64,000 nt of DNA from Polytrichum commune (GCA_950295325.1 OX485806.1:20894001-20958000); one strand, 5' to 3'; numbered from the stretch's first letter, positions 35,966 through 48,791 are shown. Program-made: numbers and translations. The notes: generated by a model from the letters alone, not told the origin.

Positions 35966-38488
35966 GTGCTTGGGGGACACCCTTTGCCCGCCCCATCCTA
36001 GAAGATCCCCACAATTTCTAAGTTATATGTAGCGTCTCAAACTTGGGGTCAATGTGCCAAGCTGAATGCCTTATTGTTGAGGCCTATACTGCAATTCAAG
36101 GCGCATTGGGTCCAACTTCTTCATAATCTTTAGCTTCACCCACGATCTCACTCTAAATTGGAGCAACCATTTTGCCACAATTATGTGGAAGTCTCCTCTA
36201 TTGTTCATTGTGTTTTGCTTGTGGGGAATCCAGTTCTATATCCCCACCATACTCTTGGATCCCACCTTCAAACATCATAGATCATTGCATAAATTTGACC
36301 AAAGTTGGAAAACATGAAATACAAGCCACTCAACACCCAAATAGCTTAAATAATTTAAATGGGTGTCATCAAAATAATGGGTGACCCTCTTGGACATAAG
36401 CAGGCATTCGAAACTAATTGGTTATGAAGCAAAGTTGAACCCTGAATAGTGGAAATAAAACATTGTCTAGTTCAAAACACTCATAAAATAGTGACTACGT
36501 GGCCATAATATTTCTGAGCTAATGAGCTGTGGTCAACTATCCTGACTTCAAATTCAACACGAAGCATCGGGATTCCAACATCTGGAGTCTTTATTCTCAA
36601 ATCTACTGCGAGGCCCATGAACGCATCTCATCAACCGAGTTATGCTATCGCATGCAGAAGGTTGCCTTATATTGAAATGAGTCATTTTGTCATTTTGAGA
36701 TGAGTCCATTACAACTTATTGTGTGCCTCAGACACTTCATATTGCTCGAATTGTCATCAACTAAGTACAACACCATACAACTTATTAAGGAAAGATGTCA
36801 AAGCTCATGTACTCCTTGTTCTCACAGCAACTTGTAATCATCACTTCAAGCAGTAGACACATAGTTTTCTCTTGATGTTCAGTTTCAAAACTCACCATAT
36901 CTTCCTTTCATATGTACAACAAAGAATTCACTTGCAAGCACAATGTCCTATGACATGGATTCTTCAGGAAGAATCCATGTAAGGTTTAAGATTTAGGTAC
37001 TAATGTGTACCACAAAAACAATACTCTAATCTAACATCCAAAACCATTTATCACATACTCATTGAAAGTAAATCGACCATTCCAAGGCACAAAGTATAAC
37101 AAGAAAAACTATAAAATAGTTCAAGAAAAACTTAATGCTTGTGTGGTCAAGCATAGATCATGTCATCAAAATCCTCTCTTTACAGGATGTATGTTCTCAT
37201 CGCTGCAGATGCAAACTGCAGACTAGATACACATTGTGACCCACTCCTTGAATATATTGAATCCATACTGCAAGGTGGAAATGTCCACAGATCTTCCAAG
37301 ATGTTTCCAAAATGTTAAATGATTCCCTTGGTTAGTTCTGCAAACCCTGCTACATGCAAATATTGTATCATTTGATTTGCCAGCACAGGGCAGCAAACTG
37401 CATGATTGAAAGTAAACACCTTCAGGAATCAAATGATGCTGTCATGTGGCCGATCTAAGTAAGAGGAGATCTGATGACCAAGCCACAGGGTAGACTTGGG
37501 TCCAAGTTTGAAGGTTGCCTCTTCTTACACATGCGCCAGAATATAATTTCAATCTCATGCCCCAGCTGAAACAGTCACATAGGTAAGGTTAATTTGCGCT
37601 GGCTATAGATTAAGCACATGAACTTAAGTCTCCCAGGCTAGGTGATTAGAAGCTAAAACTCCCTTACAAAATTTCCTATTACTCACCAAGATGTCAATAG
37701 CTTCATTCTCTCTGGATAATTTTATGTTCAAACTAGAAATTTTAATAAAAAGACAGGTGACCCAATGCAGTTCATAAGTTATAACTAAACTTTCAATAAA
37801 AGCGAATTCTAGATAATATACAACCCAGATGATAGGAGCAATGGTTCAGTAGCATACCATCCTGACAAATCACCAGATCATGATGGCGTTTTATGTGGTC
37901 ATATTCGAGGTTGAGCCCTGGAATGGGTTGTCAGTCAGCCTGCTGCCACATCAGCATCCACGCATCCGATATAAATTCCATACTGCTCAATTCTTGCTTT
38001 GTGCAGATTTTCTCTCTGGTACTGAAAATTCTCTCAAAACCAACTACTACCTTACCTATAACCAATGCCGACTTGAATCTCCCAGAAATAGGAGTGCCCA
38101 CAATGTGCAGGCAATCAAATTTGATTCAAAAACCTTGTCCTTTTTGCCCTTGCAGGGCAGTACTACACGAATAGTTTACCTGTGAAGTCAGCACGGTGAA
38201 GGGTGTGGTTGAAGACCACCATTCAAGGTGCTGATTGTTTTCAGACATGCCGTGTTCTACTGACCCGGAGTTTCAACCATGTTTCATCAGCTATGGCTTG
38301 AGTGCAAAATTGGAGACAATCATCTCAGGAGATGATCCAGGTCCCTGCTCTTGCCAACATTTCCATACTGCTGAGATCACTCTCCTTGAGAATTCTTAAC
38401 TTTCAGTCTCTCAGTTCTCCTGAAAGCAAGGTAACGTTATAAGAAGCAGCGGGTGGGGTAGGCAAGCTACAAGAGGCAGGGAATGGCT
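35966..38488. other. Intergenic DNA downstream of NFRKB
   Basis: No gene is recognised. The right part (about 37.8-38.4 kb) probably includes the 3' UTR of the minus-strand NFRKB gene. Small open frames at 37880-38185 plus have no known domain. Confidence 0.45.
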
Positions 38489-41400
38489 TCATTCTGTATC
38501 TGCATTGAACATTGCATCAGCATCATGCTGAGCCATAGCCTCCATGTAGTAATCGTCCTCGGATCCCAAACTTTCTTGTGACTGCAGATGCGAGTCCCGG
38601 TCCCACGAGGCTTGAGTATTTACACCCTCCCACCCCATGGGATGACCATTGTCTATGTTGGGTGGTAACTCAATAAATGGCAACTCCCCATCATCTCTTG
38701 AGGGGCCATTACCCAACACCCTTGGACTCGTCAATGAGCTGCTCTTGTTGTATACAAGCTCCGTCCGGCCAGCTGAATAGATTGCCGAATTGTCCATGTG
38801 TCCACCCATGCCATCTGGAGAGTGCAAGTCCATAAGGCCTGTCCCAGACGGGTCCTCCGCACCACTCGGGGAGCCAGTTTCATAAGCTGCAGAACAATGT
38901 TCAGAGTTCTCCGCATTATCCTTTTTGGGCTTCTTCCACCTCTTTGTGGAAGAAGTTCCGTCGTCTTCAAAATCCTCTTCCTCTCTTTCTGTGTGAAGGT
39001 ATACCCAAAGCTTCCGATCACCATCAAAGCGGACACATGGATCTCTCTCATAGTGTAACCGGTCCAGAGCACCACTCACCACCTGGTTCACCTATCAATA
39101 CAGCCCCTCAAAAGTTTCAGTCCAAGAAAATTGGAGTGTTCAAAAATGTGCACTTGACAATCAGAAGATGGAGGTAGGAGAAAATAAGCTGCTATGCTAT
39201 GTTACTGTTTGTACGAAAGCAAGTAAACCTCCCCATAATCTCAGACTGGTCATCAGTTTGAGAGGATGCAATACTTGGGTGACAGTTGAGTTGCCCCAAA
39301 AGGTCAACTAAGTATAGCCTCTCTAATATACTCCTACCACATATCAATACGCCACACAACAAGGCTAAAGCCAACAAATTTAACAGATCCTACACAATAG
39401 TAACCTATTAGGGTACATAAAAAAATCCTAGAAGAGTGCCAGAATGTATGGAACTTGAACTTCTGCCTCTAAAGTATACAGGTCTTTAACGGTTACTTTT
39501 CTACTTAGCCCACTTCTCCTATAATATAGCACACGCAACTAGTGTAAATTGCTTAGCAAATCCCAATCAAGGCCGTAGCCATTATTTGAGTACTTAGCCC
39601 AATTTGGAGTACTTAGCTCAATTTCTTTTGAGCACATGTCTTTTTGGTCTTTGTTCTTGGATCCACACCTAACCACATACCACTCAAATATAGGTGTCCA
39701 CTTAAAATAAGTGACCAAATTAGGTCCACTTACATTAACAATATGAATAGGAAAAACTGACCTGCATATCAGACACATCCTCCATAATGAACTGAGAGTC
39801 CCGAATCAGGGCACAAACATCTGCCCGAGTACCAATACTGCCAGGAAGTCGGGCTGCAGCATCTCTCACTAAACACAAAATTGTGACATGGGGTGGTCTA
39901 TCTGGCTTCAACATAAAGTGGTCCCTGGCCTTCGAGGTAGGCTTCCCACCACATCTTCGTAGTGGAGCAACAACAGACTTTCCTCCATCTGCTGTGGTGT
40001 ATGCAAAGGCACGGTCAGGTAAAGAATAGCGGAGAAGTTCTTGTCTACGGAAGTAGGTTCGCATGTCCTCTGAGCTTGGTGCAATAGTCATCAAGCTCTT
40101 CTGTGCCCGAAGGTCTCGGAACCTCTCTTTCTCATCAACAGGTATAGGCATTGGGGGAGGAGGCGGTAGGGGAAGTTGATCGATTTGCTGAAGTGTTTCT
40201 TGGCCATGCTTGAGCCAATGTGCAAACATGTCCTCTAGTTTCAAAAGAGTCTTTTGTGGTATGCCCCATACATCAGCTGTTACCTGCACCTCCACCACAT
40301 CCTGATCCAAAAACGAACATGCTTAGCAAGATACAAAGGTATTCATAAATAGAAATCTCAAGTTTTAAGTTACAGGGCTCTGATTGTGCAACAAATATAG
40401 TAAGATTTTCCGACTTTGTCAGGAAGTATATCAAACTCACAAGGTTTTCCAATACATTCTCACCAACTACAGCCTATCGTGAGGATTTGATCTGGTTGTA
40501 AGATATTCGTCCCAGAAAGTGTCATGAACAGCAACTCTTGAGACTGTGCACTGACCAGAGTAATTTCCTATTTTTCCAATTCTCTTCAGTTATGAATGCT
40601 TCTTCAATAAATATACTCCATAGACAGTTGATCAAAAAAGCAACATGAATTTACCTGGGAGGAAGTTGAAGCAACAGGAGCAGGGGGTGGGCCAATCCAT
40701 GACCATGCCCTCGTCTCTTTATCATAAACCACTAACGGTTTCCATCCTTTTGCTCCTGATGGTGCTACTCTACTACCCATGATCTTCAGCGCTCCTCGAA
40801 TAAGGTCCTGTCACACAAGAAACAGCAATGACAGACATCACACCATCAGAAAGTGAAATCTTCAGTGGAAAGAATCAGTACGAGCTGTGTGCATTGAGGA
40901 CAGACATTCTAAGATTGCACACAAGTCACAGTGCATTCACCATGGCACTCTGAGAGTCTAATGCAACTGCACTGAACCAATCGGACTCCCATATTATATC
41001 TTTACTACCTGTTATTGGCATCGGAGCAAGTTCTTGTTTTCATCGAGGGCTCAGAGGTCAGGTGAAGACATCTGATCCATGATTTCACAGAAATCACCAT
41101 TCAACCTACATTTTGATAATTCGTGAAATGAAGAGTAATTTAGACTCAAGAACTCCTGACACATATATCCATATATCATGAAACCACAACAATGTATCAA
41201 GGCCTTCTGATGGTAGGAGTGTACTTGAAAAATTTGATCATAAAAGGCAAACATAACAAAACATTATAGTCGATATGAAGACCTCAGAAGGACTCGCACA
41301 CACACCAACAAATAACTTCATCTTTGAAATCATTAAGTAGAAACAGTCCTGTACATGTAATCAGAACTTTCTAATTGCAAAGTATGGTATAAAACACAGA

Positions 41401-44400
41401 CAATCTTTGTGCAGCTCCGATTTCAAGTGGTCTAAACATAAAGGGGTAGTGAAATATAGGAGGACAGAAGAACCATAAAGAGGAGATGAAAGGAACAAAG
41501 ATCAAGGAGAGCTGTACAAACTTACTCATACTCTCACTTTCTTATCAGTCACTTACCAGGTCATAGAGTACAATTCTAAGAACTCATAACATTGCCAAAA
41601 TAGATGTATATACAATGGGGGACAGAGTATCGGTTACCAGACAGATAAACTTGATTCAACATACCTGTAAGGGCTCTAATGTGTCCAAAATCCGAGGGTC
41701 ACCAGGATTGAGGTGCACTCTATGTACAAGGTCATGAAATGTCACTCCATGGAAAGTGTGCGGTCTTTGTTCAGAATCATCATTACTAGCATCTAGTCTC
41801 TCCCCACCCATAACCCCAGCTGGATGATCACTTTGATTAATTAAACTTCCTTCAGACAAAACATAAGGAAGCTCAAGGTCAAATCTTTCACGGGAAGAGT
41901 CCGCCCTCTCTAGCAGGTCATGATAATCAGATGGTCCATCCACATAGTTGAGAATCAGAGCTGCCCGTACAGCTGAAAGTAGGTGCATGATAGAAAAGGG
42001 GAATGAGGAAGCAAGTGTTGGAATGGCGAGTGGTGGAGGTTTCTTTGATATCTTTGTGGCACTTCCAGGTGTCTTTTCGGCAGGTGATCCTGGGCACACG
42101 AAATAGCAATAGAAATTATGAGTCAAGATGACCAACGCAGCCGCCCCGAGCCGTATTGTGTAGGTATAGGTTACCACTAAGAAGAATACACATGAAAAAA
42201 GCACATGCTTGGAGACAGGTTATCTCTGATTTTTAGAAATGTTAAGGTTGCCATGCACTGCCAGTAGAAACTTTCAAAAATGAAGGACCAAAGAAATCCA
42301 TATCCATGCAAGAGGCTCAAGAATCATGGGTGCAATTTTTGTTCTTTTATTCCTTCTAATTTCAAGTGGTGTATGATGAAAAATGCTAAAGAATAATTGG
42401 AGGTGATTGTCTAAAAAACACAACCAATAAGCACTGACAGCTCAGTGTGAAACTAATCTATCTACAGATCATAAAGCCTTCAACTACACATTGATGATCT
42501 CAGATCAAAATAATTACAATGGCCTTCCGTATAATTCTGGGCTCTAAATCCTAATCTATTGGAATTTCTCAACCTGAATACCATGCTAATACTCAAAGAA
42601 GCTCTACAATTTGCAAACAGTGCTAAACCATCTAGGGCTCTCCATAAAAGCAAAGGACCACCTAATCTCCCAGAGGGACACTTGTTACATACGTTGAATA
42701 TGAGTTAGCACATTATTGCAGAGAAGGTCCGCTGACCTGCAGGAGGGGAAGATTCTCCAGGTGAGGTTATTGGTGCCTTCTCCGCCTTAGGCTTCTTCTT
42801 GGTTCTTTTCCTTGGCTTGGCTTCAACTTCCTCCTTGATTGAATCCACTTGATCTTCTTCTACTGCAGCCTCTAGAGGCTTATCATCAAAATCATCGCTT
42901 GCTCTAAAGTCATCCTCAATAGCTCGATTCTCTGTTACTACAAATGACTCCGGCTCTTCAGGGATCTCATCAATTTTCTTTTTTCGGTGGGGCTTTTTCT
43001 TTGATTCCCCCAATTTTTTCCCTTTATCCATAGGTGCCTTGATCTCTTCATGGACAGGTGACTCATTCATAAATGTCTCAGGTACCTCCACAGGTACAAC
43101 TTCATCTTTTATTTCCTTGATTTTCTTCTTCTTTTTCTTCTTCAAGATCACCTCTCCTTCTGGTACCCCACTTCCAAGTTCTATCGTCTTGCGTTTCTTT
43201 CCTTCTGCAGGAGGATTCCGTTTGGGTTTCTTCTCACCAGAACCTTCTCCACTAATAACCTTTGGTTGGACAGGAAGGGGGCTTACTGCCTCTATTTCCA
43301 CAGGTATGAAAGGCTCTTCTTCATATTCATCCTCTGTAAGTTCATACAATTCTTCTCTCTTCGATTCTGTAACAGGAGCCTTCCCTTTGACAGCAAGAGA
43401 TGCTGTTTTCTTCAGAACTCCCTTGCTCTTTGATACAAGTTTCAATACTCCTTTTGGTCCAGGTTTATTAACCCTGAGAGGTTCAGCATTTTCCAGATCA
43501 ACTAACCTCTTCGAAGGACCTTCCGAACGACCCTCCGCACGCTCCTTCAAAATTGTCTTAATTTTTAGGACCCCCTTCGACCGAGGAGTTGGTTCCAGCA
43601 TTGCATATTTTTTCTTTGCAGGAGGGGCAAGTGCTCCAACCTCGCTTCTGCTGCCTTTCATTACTAGTTTCCCTTTCTTTGGTGGCTCAATAGTCTTCAG
43701 CTTAGGGTTTGCCTCAGGAACTCTTTCTGGAACTCGTTCTGGAATTCTTTCTAGAACTCTCTCTGGAACTCTCTCTGGAATTCTTTCTGGAATTCTCTCT
43801 GGAACTCTCTCTGGAACTCTCTCCGGAACTCTTCTCTTCGGACCAACGTCAACACCAACCTTGATCCTCCTCACAGTTCCAGGTTTCCGCACCACACGTT
43901 TGGGTTTTGGTAATGGCAATGGCTGTGTTTGGAACCTGTGCCAAATTTCTAACCTTTCGTCTATATCGGCGTCGGGACTATTTTCCCACTGCTTTTGCAT
44001 TTCTACAAAAAGACTAACCATATGGTTGTGATAATGCCGCATCAAGTGGTAATGTTCCTTCCGTTGCAGGTATTTTAAGCCTTCCCGGTAACGTGAGACT
44101 CGTGGATGGCACAGGCCCCCCTTCAACCTCTCGAAAAGATCCATCATCGGGCTACTGAAGTGGAAAATCCCTCCTCCGAGTAGCTCTCGAATGGTGTCCT
44201 TAAAAACACCTTCATCTTCGATAGGCGGAAGATACAGTGCAAGCGACTCCCGCTCCTCTTCTGTAGAAATTCGATGAACGGATTAAATATTCATTCCTTT
44301 CAAGTCGTCTTATTATCCATTCCGGAGGACTGAAATGCACATGGTGAGCACCATGCCGACAAGTGAATGAACCCACCGCGTAATCGAAGACTTGTGATTG

Positions 44401-45428
44401 AGTGAGATATCAGGGGGTAGGCCACATACTCAACAGTGAAAAAAGAATCAAAGCATCCAGAGCAACTACGCAAGGCCAAAAAGCCAGCCAATCCATCACA
44501 CACCCAGAAGAAGAAGCACCAAATATGCAAATTCCTTTTACAAACCTGTCAGACAGTAACCCCATGCGTTCAAGTATGGGACGCTCAATATATAATCCAT
44601 TGAGCTTAGTAATTCCATGTGTTCAAGTGATATCATGTGTTCAAAGAATAGGCCCTATACTTCCATCAGAATTAAACCTCCTCAATTTTCAAAGAAGATA
44701 TCAAAGAACACGCAACAGAATGCAGAGCAACGACGCAAGGCAAAGTGCCAGCCAGCCAGCCAGCCAGCCAGCCAATCACACATCCAGAAAAAGCTGCACC
44801 GGGCATGACTTCCTATACAAACCTGTTAGGCAGTAATTCCATGTGTTCAAGGAGAGGACGCTCAAGGTATAATTGTATCGAGCTCAGTAATTGCATGTGT
44901 TCAAAGGGTAGACCTTACACTTCCACCAAAATTCACCTACTAAATCGTGAAAGAAGATATCAAAGAATACATCACCACAGAATGCAGAACAATGACAGAA
45001 TGCACGGCCAAAAGCCAAGCAATCAATCACACATTCAGAAAGAAAGGAAAAGGGCCGGGCATGTGAATTCCTATACACAAACCTGTAAGGCAGTAATTCC
45101 ATGTGTTCAAGGAGAGGACGCCTTTCAAGCTGGGAAGATCGAACAGCTGTGAAGGCACCGTACACATGTCCTCCCCAATTTGGCACACCTCGCTCCCCCT
45201 CTCCGTCGTCTCATCCTCGGAGCCCTCCGACTCGCCGCCACCGCCGCCTCCTCCTCCTCGCGAAGTTCGCCTCTGCCGCGGCCGCGCGGGCGGATTGTCG
45301 TCCGTCGAAGACCCCGACATGGTGCTCCCCCTACTCGCTCGCGATGCGCTTCCGACAATGGCCATCTCCCAATCCCTTTCCCCTTCCTTGTCCCTCCCTC
45401 CCCTCGCAAAACGAAGACCTAGCCCCAA
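38489..45428 (-). CDS. NFRKB: NFRKB-like subunit of the INO80 chromatin remodeller
   Basis: NFRKB is a nuclear subunit of INO80-type remodelling complexes; its N-terminal DEUBAD domain binds the deubiquitinase UCH37 in animals. Joined exons give up to 1196 aa. The N-terminus is acidic and glycine-rich, then QIGEDMCTVP and LPSLKGVLSLNTWN lead into DEUBAD (about 95-230: ERESLALYLPP, GGGIFHFSSP, GLCHPRVSRYREGL). A basic, low-complexity middle (about 240-620) holds an ERVP repeat and lysine runs. A winged-helix region (about 640-820) contains GVTFHDLVHRVHLNPGDPRI. The most conserved block (about 860-1030) has NVDEKERFRDLRAQ-like DEKERFRDLRAQKSL, GKPTSKARDHFMLK and VNQVVSGALDRLHYERDP. Three in-frame starts are possible: 45428, 45365 and 45320; the outermost is used here. 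Intron 1 contains duplicated exon-1 tails. Confidence 0.92.
43717..43836 (-). repeat. In-frame 12-bp coding minisatellite in NFRKB exon 2
   Basis: Ten consecutive 12-bp units of the type GGAACTCTCTCT (plus strand) encode repeats of E-R-V/I-P in the linker after DEUBAD. Because the unit is a multiple of three, copy-number change preserves the frame. The repeat gives an alternating charged, proline-rich stalk. Confidence 0.9.
44440..45115. repeat. Tandem repeat in NFRKB intron 1 copying the exon-1 tail
   Basis: Two full units of about 265-280 bp plus part of a third run from 44440 to the true exon-1 border. Each includes a version of the exon-1 end and its GTTTGT donor: near 44545-44585, 44815-44855 and the genuine one at about 45075-45115. 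The middle copy still encodes VLSLNTWNYCLT in the same phase. Each unit also carries a CCAGCCAGCCAG-like or CAAGCAATCAATC tract; the middle one has six CCAG-type repeats near 44750-44775. Confidence 0.8.
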
Positions 45429-46500
45429 CGCGAAACCCTATCCTAATTCCTGTGCCTCCCACATTGCGGTTCCGCTCAATTCCCTCCTTGCAACCTCAAC
45501 AACCACCGCCACCATGGGAAACTCAATCCAAACCCTAAGGCCACGAATGAGACACTACTATTGCCGTAGTCCGCGTGTGCCATCCTCTCCCGCCTGCTCG
45601 TCGCTCCGCCATCGCAGCAACCCCAACAGGGAACCGCTGGCTGGCTGTGCAGCCTGCGTCTCAGTAATAGTTAGCCAAGCCAACCGGCATTGCCCTTGCA
45701 ACACATTGCAACAGAACCGACGAAGAAGCCGAAACAACAAACAAACATTACTACGGATGCCTGCCTATGAATGAACAACTTACCCAAATTCCCCAATCCC
45801 CAACCACTCTTCATCCATGATGATGCCCTCCCCTCCCCTCCCCAAGTGTGAATGGGGCTTTTGTACAAGGTACCCAATTCCGTTACGTAACCCTTAAATG
45901 CATGGGCGACCACAAAGTGGTCGATTTCCGGTCAAAGGGCCAATCCATCAATGTTCAAACTTTTGTTGGAGGAGGTACCCTTCTCACGAGATGTTTAAGT
46001 TAAGTTATACTACATTTCATGGCCGTTGGGATTGAGCAAAAGACCTAATTTCGTTTGAGGAAATTGAGATCTGGGTGCCTGGATACTAGGGATGCTTCAA
46101 TCATGTGCTTTTTGTAACCTTTTGCCTTTGCAATTTCTTGACCTACTAATGATACGTACTATCTATACCGCAAATATAGATTTGGATGAGATTTTATGCT
46201 TACAATAAACTTGTCTTTAATTTTATCTTTTTTACATGCAAAAAATCATAATGAATCCAAATATGGTTCAATCATGTTGAAATTTTGGTTTCCCTCACCT
46301 ATTTTTGTTTTGGGTACCAAAGTGAGTGCCGTCCTATGATATAGGCAGCTTCAAATGGAGATTAACTTACTTTATAGAATATCCAAATTTATGGTTTAAA
46401 TTATTTTTAGGATATAAATTCAATTTTAACATAGATTCTTTTGGGAATGATTGTGATGTGCCCAATTTAAAGGATTTAATGTTGGATTATGGAAGAAAGA
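45429..46500. promoter_or_regulatory. Upstream region of NFRKB
   Basis: The GC-rich first 300 bp upstream of the start codons (CpG and pyrimidine-rich on the plus strand) is the likely NFRKB promoter and 5' UTR. At 45665-45910 lies one copy of a repeat also found at 47.4-48.05 kb. From about 46.0 kb the DNA is AT-rich and nothing is recognised. Confidence 0.4.
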
Positions 46501-46550
46501 AAGACTAACCATATTTTATTGTACTTAGCATGTGAGCATACGGTGATTGA

Positions 46551-46884
46551 AGTCAGACAACTCCAAAGAAAGAATTGGGTCACACAACCCAAAGAGATGA
46601 TGATGCACAAGGCCTAGACAACCCATGAAGGAATTGTGCATGCGAGTTAGACAACTCCCAAATCAAAGATCTATGCGTGGGAATTAGACACCTCCTCTGG
46701 AAGATCTTTGTGTTGGAGTTAGACAACTCCAACTAAACAATGTGAATTGGAGTTACACAACTCATGGCGGACAAATGTTATTCATTGGACCTAGACAACT
46801 CTCTATGAATAAATCTAGTTGAAATTAGACAGTTTCAACTAGAAGAATGGATGATTAGATGAAGTTGGAATTAGACAATTCCAA
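46551..46884. repeat. Array of about ten covarying short stem-loops
   Basis: Every 30-60 bp a short inverted repeat surrounds a conserved loop AGAC(A). The best examples are TTGGAGTT-AGAC-AACTCCAA (46713-46732), AGTTGAAA then TTAGACAG then TTTCAACT (46817-46840) and TTGGAATT-AGAC-AATTCCAA (46865-46884). Weaker ones lie near 46552, 46577, 46611, 46644, 46680, 46749 and 46797. The stem sequence changes between copies while pairing is kept. Confidence 0.75.
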
Positions 46885-47390
46885 TTAAAGGATTGTAATT
46901 GAGCCAAAAGATAAGAAATGATCATATGGTGAAGTGATCTATGTGTATAGATATGGAAGCTCCAGTCTAGATTTGATGGGATTTTATATTTCTAAAATTA
47001 TATCGTATATACTATAAATAACGATGGATACGACTAGGAGTGCCTTTGGGGCATAAGAGAGAGCGCTCGAGGGAGGAGAGAGAATCATTGAGCTCACAAC
47101 AATCACAACATTGTGATTAAGTTGTAAATATTTACTTGTTGTACAAAGTTTGAAAGTTCTTAAATAGGTGTCTTATGTGCACCCATGCTTGTGCTATTCT
47201 TGCATGAAAGAAGAACGTGACAATGAAAGTGAGTTTTAATTTTGTCAAAGTTTGTTTTTAGAAACAACTTGAAATGTTCGAATCTTAGATTCAAAGTCAC
47301 CCAAGTGGTAGGACCCTTGCTACGTACTTCAAATTGAATGTTGATGATATTATGAAAAGAATCATTATTGTGCAATTTGCATCAACATAA
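46885..47390. other. Possible promoter-like tail of a repeat (LTR-like?)
   Basis: After the stem-loop array comes an AT-rich stretch with CTATAAATAACG (about 47014) and then GAGAGAGCGCTC and GAGGAGAGAGAATC. This order, repeats then TATA-like box then a purine-rich leader, resembles an LTR, but no second LTR, primer-binding site or polyprotein is seen. Confidence 0.3.
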
Positions 47391-48055
47391 TTTAGTCAAG
47401 TAAATCGACATTGCCTTTGCCACACATAGCAACAACCAAAGAAGCAAAAGAAACATACATATTTGCATGCAAGGCTATGAATGAACAAATTACCTAAACT
47501 CCAAATCCTCAACAACCTTCATCCACGAGGCCTCTCCTCCCAAGTGTGAATGTGGATTCTCCACGAGCACCCAATTCCGTCAAGTGACCTCCAATTCCGT
47601 CAAGTGACCTAATTCCAACACTTATTTTTTGGCCCCAAAGTGAGTAGATACGTACTCCAAATTAAATATTGATGATAATCTTATAAGAAACCATTGGTTA
47701 TGCATTGTTGTATACGCATAGACTAGTCAAGCCAATTGGCATTGCTCTACATCACATTGCAACATAACTACAATAAACAACTGACCCCATATTTTCAAAT
47801 TCCACACAACCCTTCATCCATGATGCCTTTCTGCCAAAGTGCGAATATAAATTTATTATGTGACCCAATTCTTACACCTAACTGTTGGTCCCAAAATGGG
47901 TAACTAAACGAAATTTGAAACAAGCACTAAGGATATGTTAGTTGTGCAATTTGCATATAGGTTAGCCAAGCAAATTAACATTGCCCTTGCAACACATATT
48001 TTTGCAACATAACCGAAGGAAAAGAAACATGAATGTATGACTATGAATCAACTTT
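47391..48055. repeat. Three diverged copies of a repeat related to 45665-45910
   Basis: Phrases like GCCAAGCCAATTGGCATTGC, then CAACACATTGCAACA, then TATGAATGAACAAATTACC, then TTCATCCATGATGCC recur at about 47392, 47718 and 47950, and also at 45665. The first copy is separated from the other three by the stem-loop and LTR-like segment, which may be an insertion into an older array. Confidence 0.65.
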
Positions 48056-48791
48056 TTATATTTAAAGTTGCAATTTTTTAAAAGTTTCTTAAAGTACCGT
48101 TCAAATACTTTAAGCTTTTGGGAGAGAGGGAGGGATACATAACCACTTTAGATCGCAAAGAATTCATTCACCCTCATGAATCATACTTATGAACTACAAA
48201 GATGTTGAAGTTTCACAACTCGAGTGCATTAGCCGCCTTATGGGACTGCAAGACCATGATATCGAAGACCATGTAGGATTATCTCGATTGATGCTACCAA
48301 CTCATCAAAGGCGAACACTCAAGTAGTGAAGTATGGGAACAACTTTTGTATTTCCCCCCATTTGAAATGCGGAAAAACGAAACTCTAAGATGGTATGCTT
48401 ATTATTTCTCAAACACTGCATAAGTACTTACATCAATCTCACGACATAGTTTTGTGTGCTCGGATGATCCCATGCAAATAAAGAACATGTGTTCATGCTA
48501 TGAACACAACTAGACCAATTTTGCATACGGAAAATAATGACTTTGTTTGCGATGTAAAGAACCAAACCGTATGATTACGGTTTGCCTAACCAAGATTTCA
48601 TATACGTATCACACTCAAGGAACCACTCTTGATATGTCCAAAAGAGTCAAATGCTCAATGTCAAAACTATACGAAATTATGCAATAGTATACCTTAATAT
48701 TTGTGTTTAAAATTACATCAAGCTCGGTTCTTGATTTTTGCTACAATCACCTAGTAAGCCTTCCCCAAACCACACGACAAACAATTTTGTA
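48056..48791. other. Intergenic DNA, nothing recognised
   Basis: AT-rich sequence with no domain-bearing frame and no clear repeat. Confidence 0.5.

Larger units (their letters stand above)
38489..45428 (-). other. NFRKB: Exon map of NFRKB (6 coding exons)
   Basis: Minus strand, transcript order: 45428 (or 45365, 45320) to 45083, 44260-42737, 42089-41665, 40807-40655, 40301-39762, 39091-38489. The coding sum is 3591 nt from the outermost start. All junctions are GT-AG and phase-consistent. The 2.5 kb of introns between 42736 and 39092 show no other gene. Confidence 0.9.

Noticed and set aside
43039..44031. 330-codon open frame on the plus strand
   Set aside because: It is the antisense shadow of NFRKB exon 2, whose minus-strand reading contains conserved family motifs and a consistent splice pattern. 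The plus frame is low-complexity (S, T, F, G).
45101..45774. Overlapping plus-strand frames of 145 and 223 codons
   Set aside because: GC-rich complement of NFRKB exon 1 and its promoter. The proline/arginine/serine composition is that of a GC-rich shadow.
46551..46884. CRISPR-like array
   Set aside because: The evenly spaced short repeats are themselves palindromic and vary in sequence, the host is a eukaryote and no cas genes exist. It is described as a stem-loop array instead.
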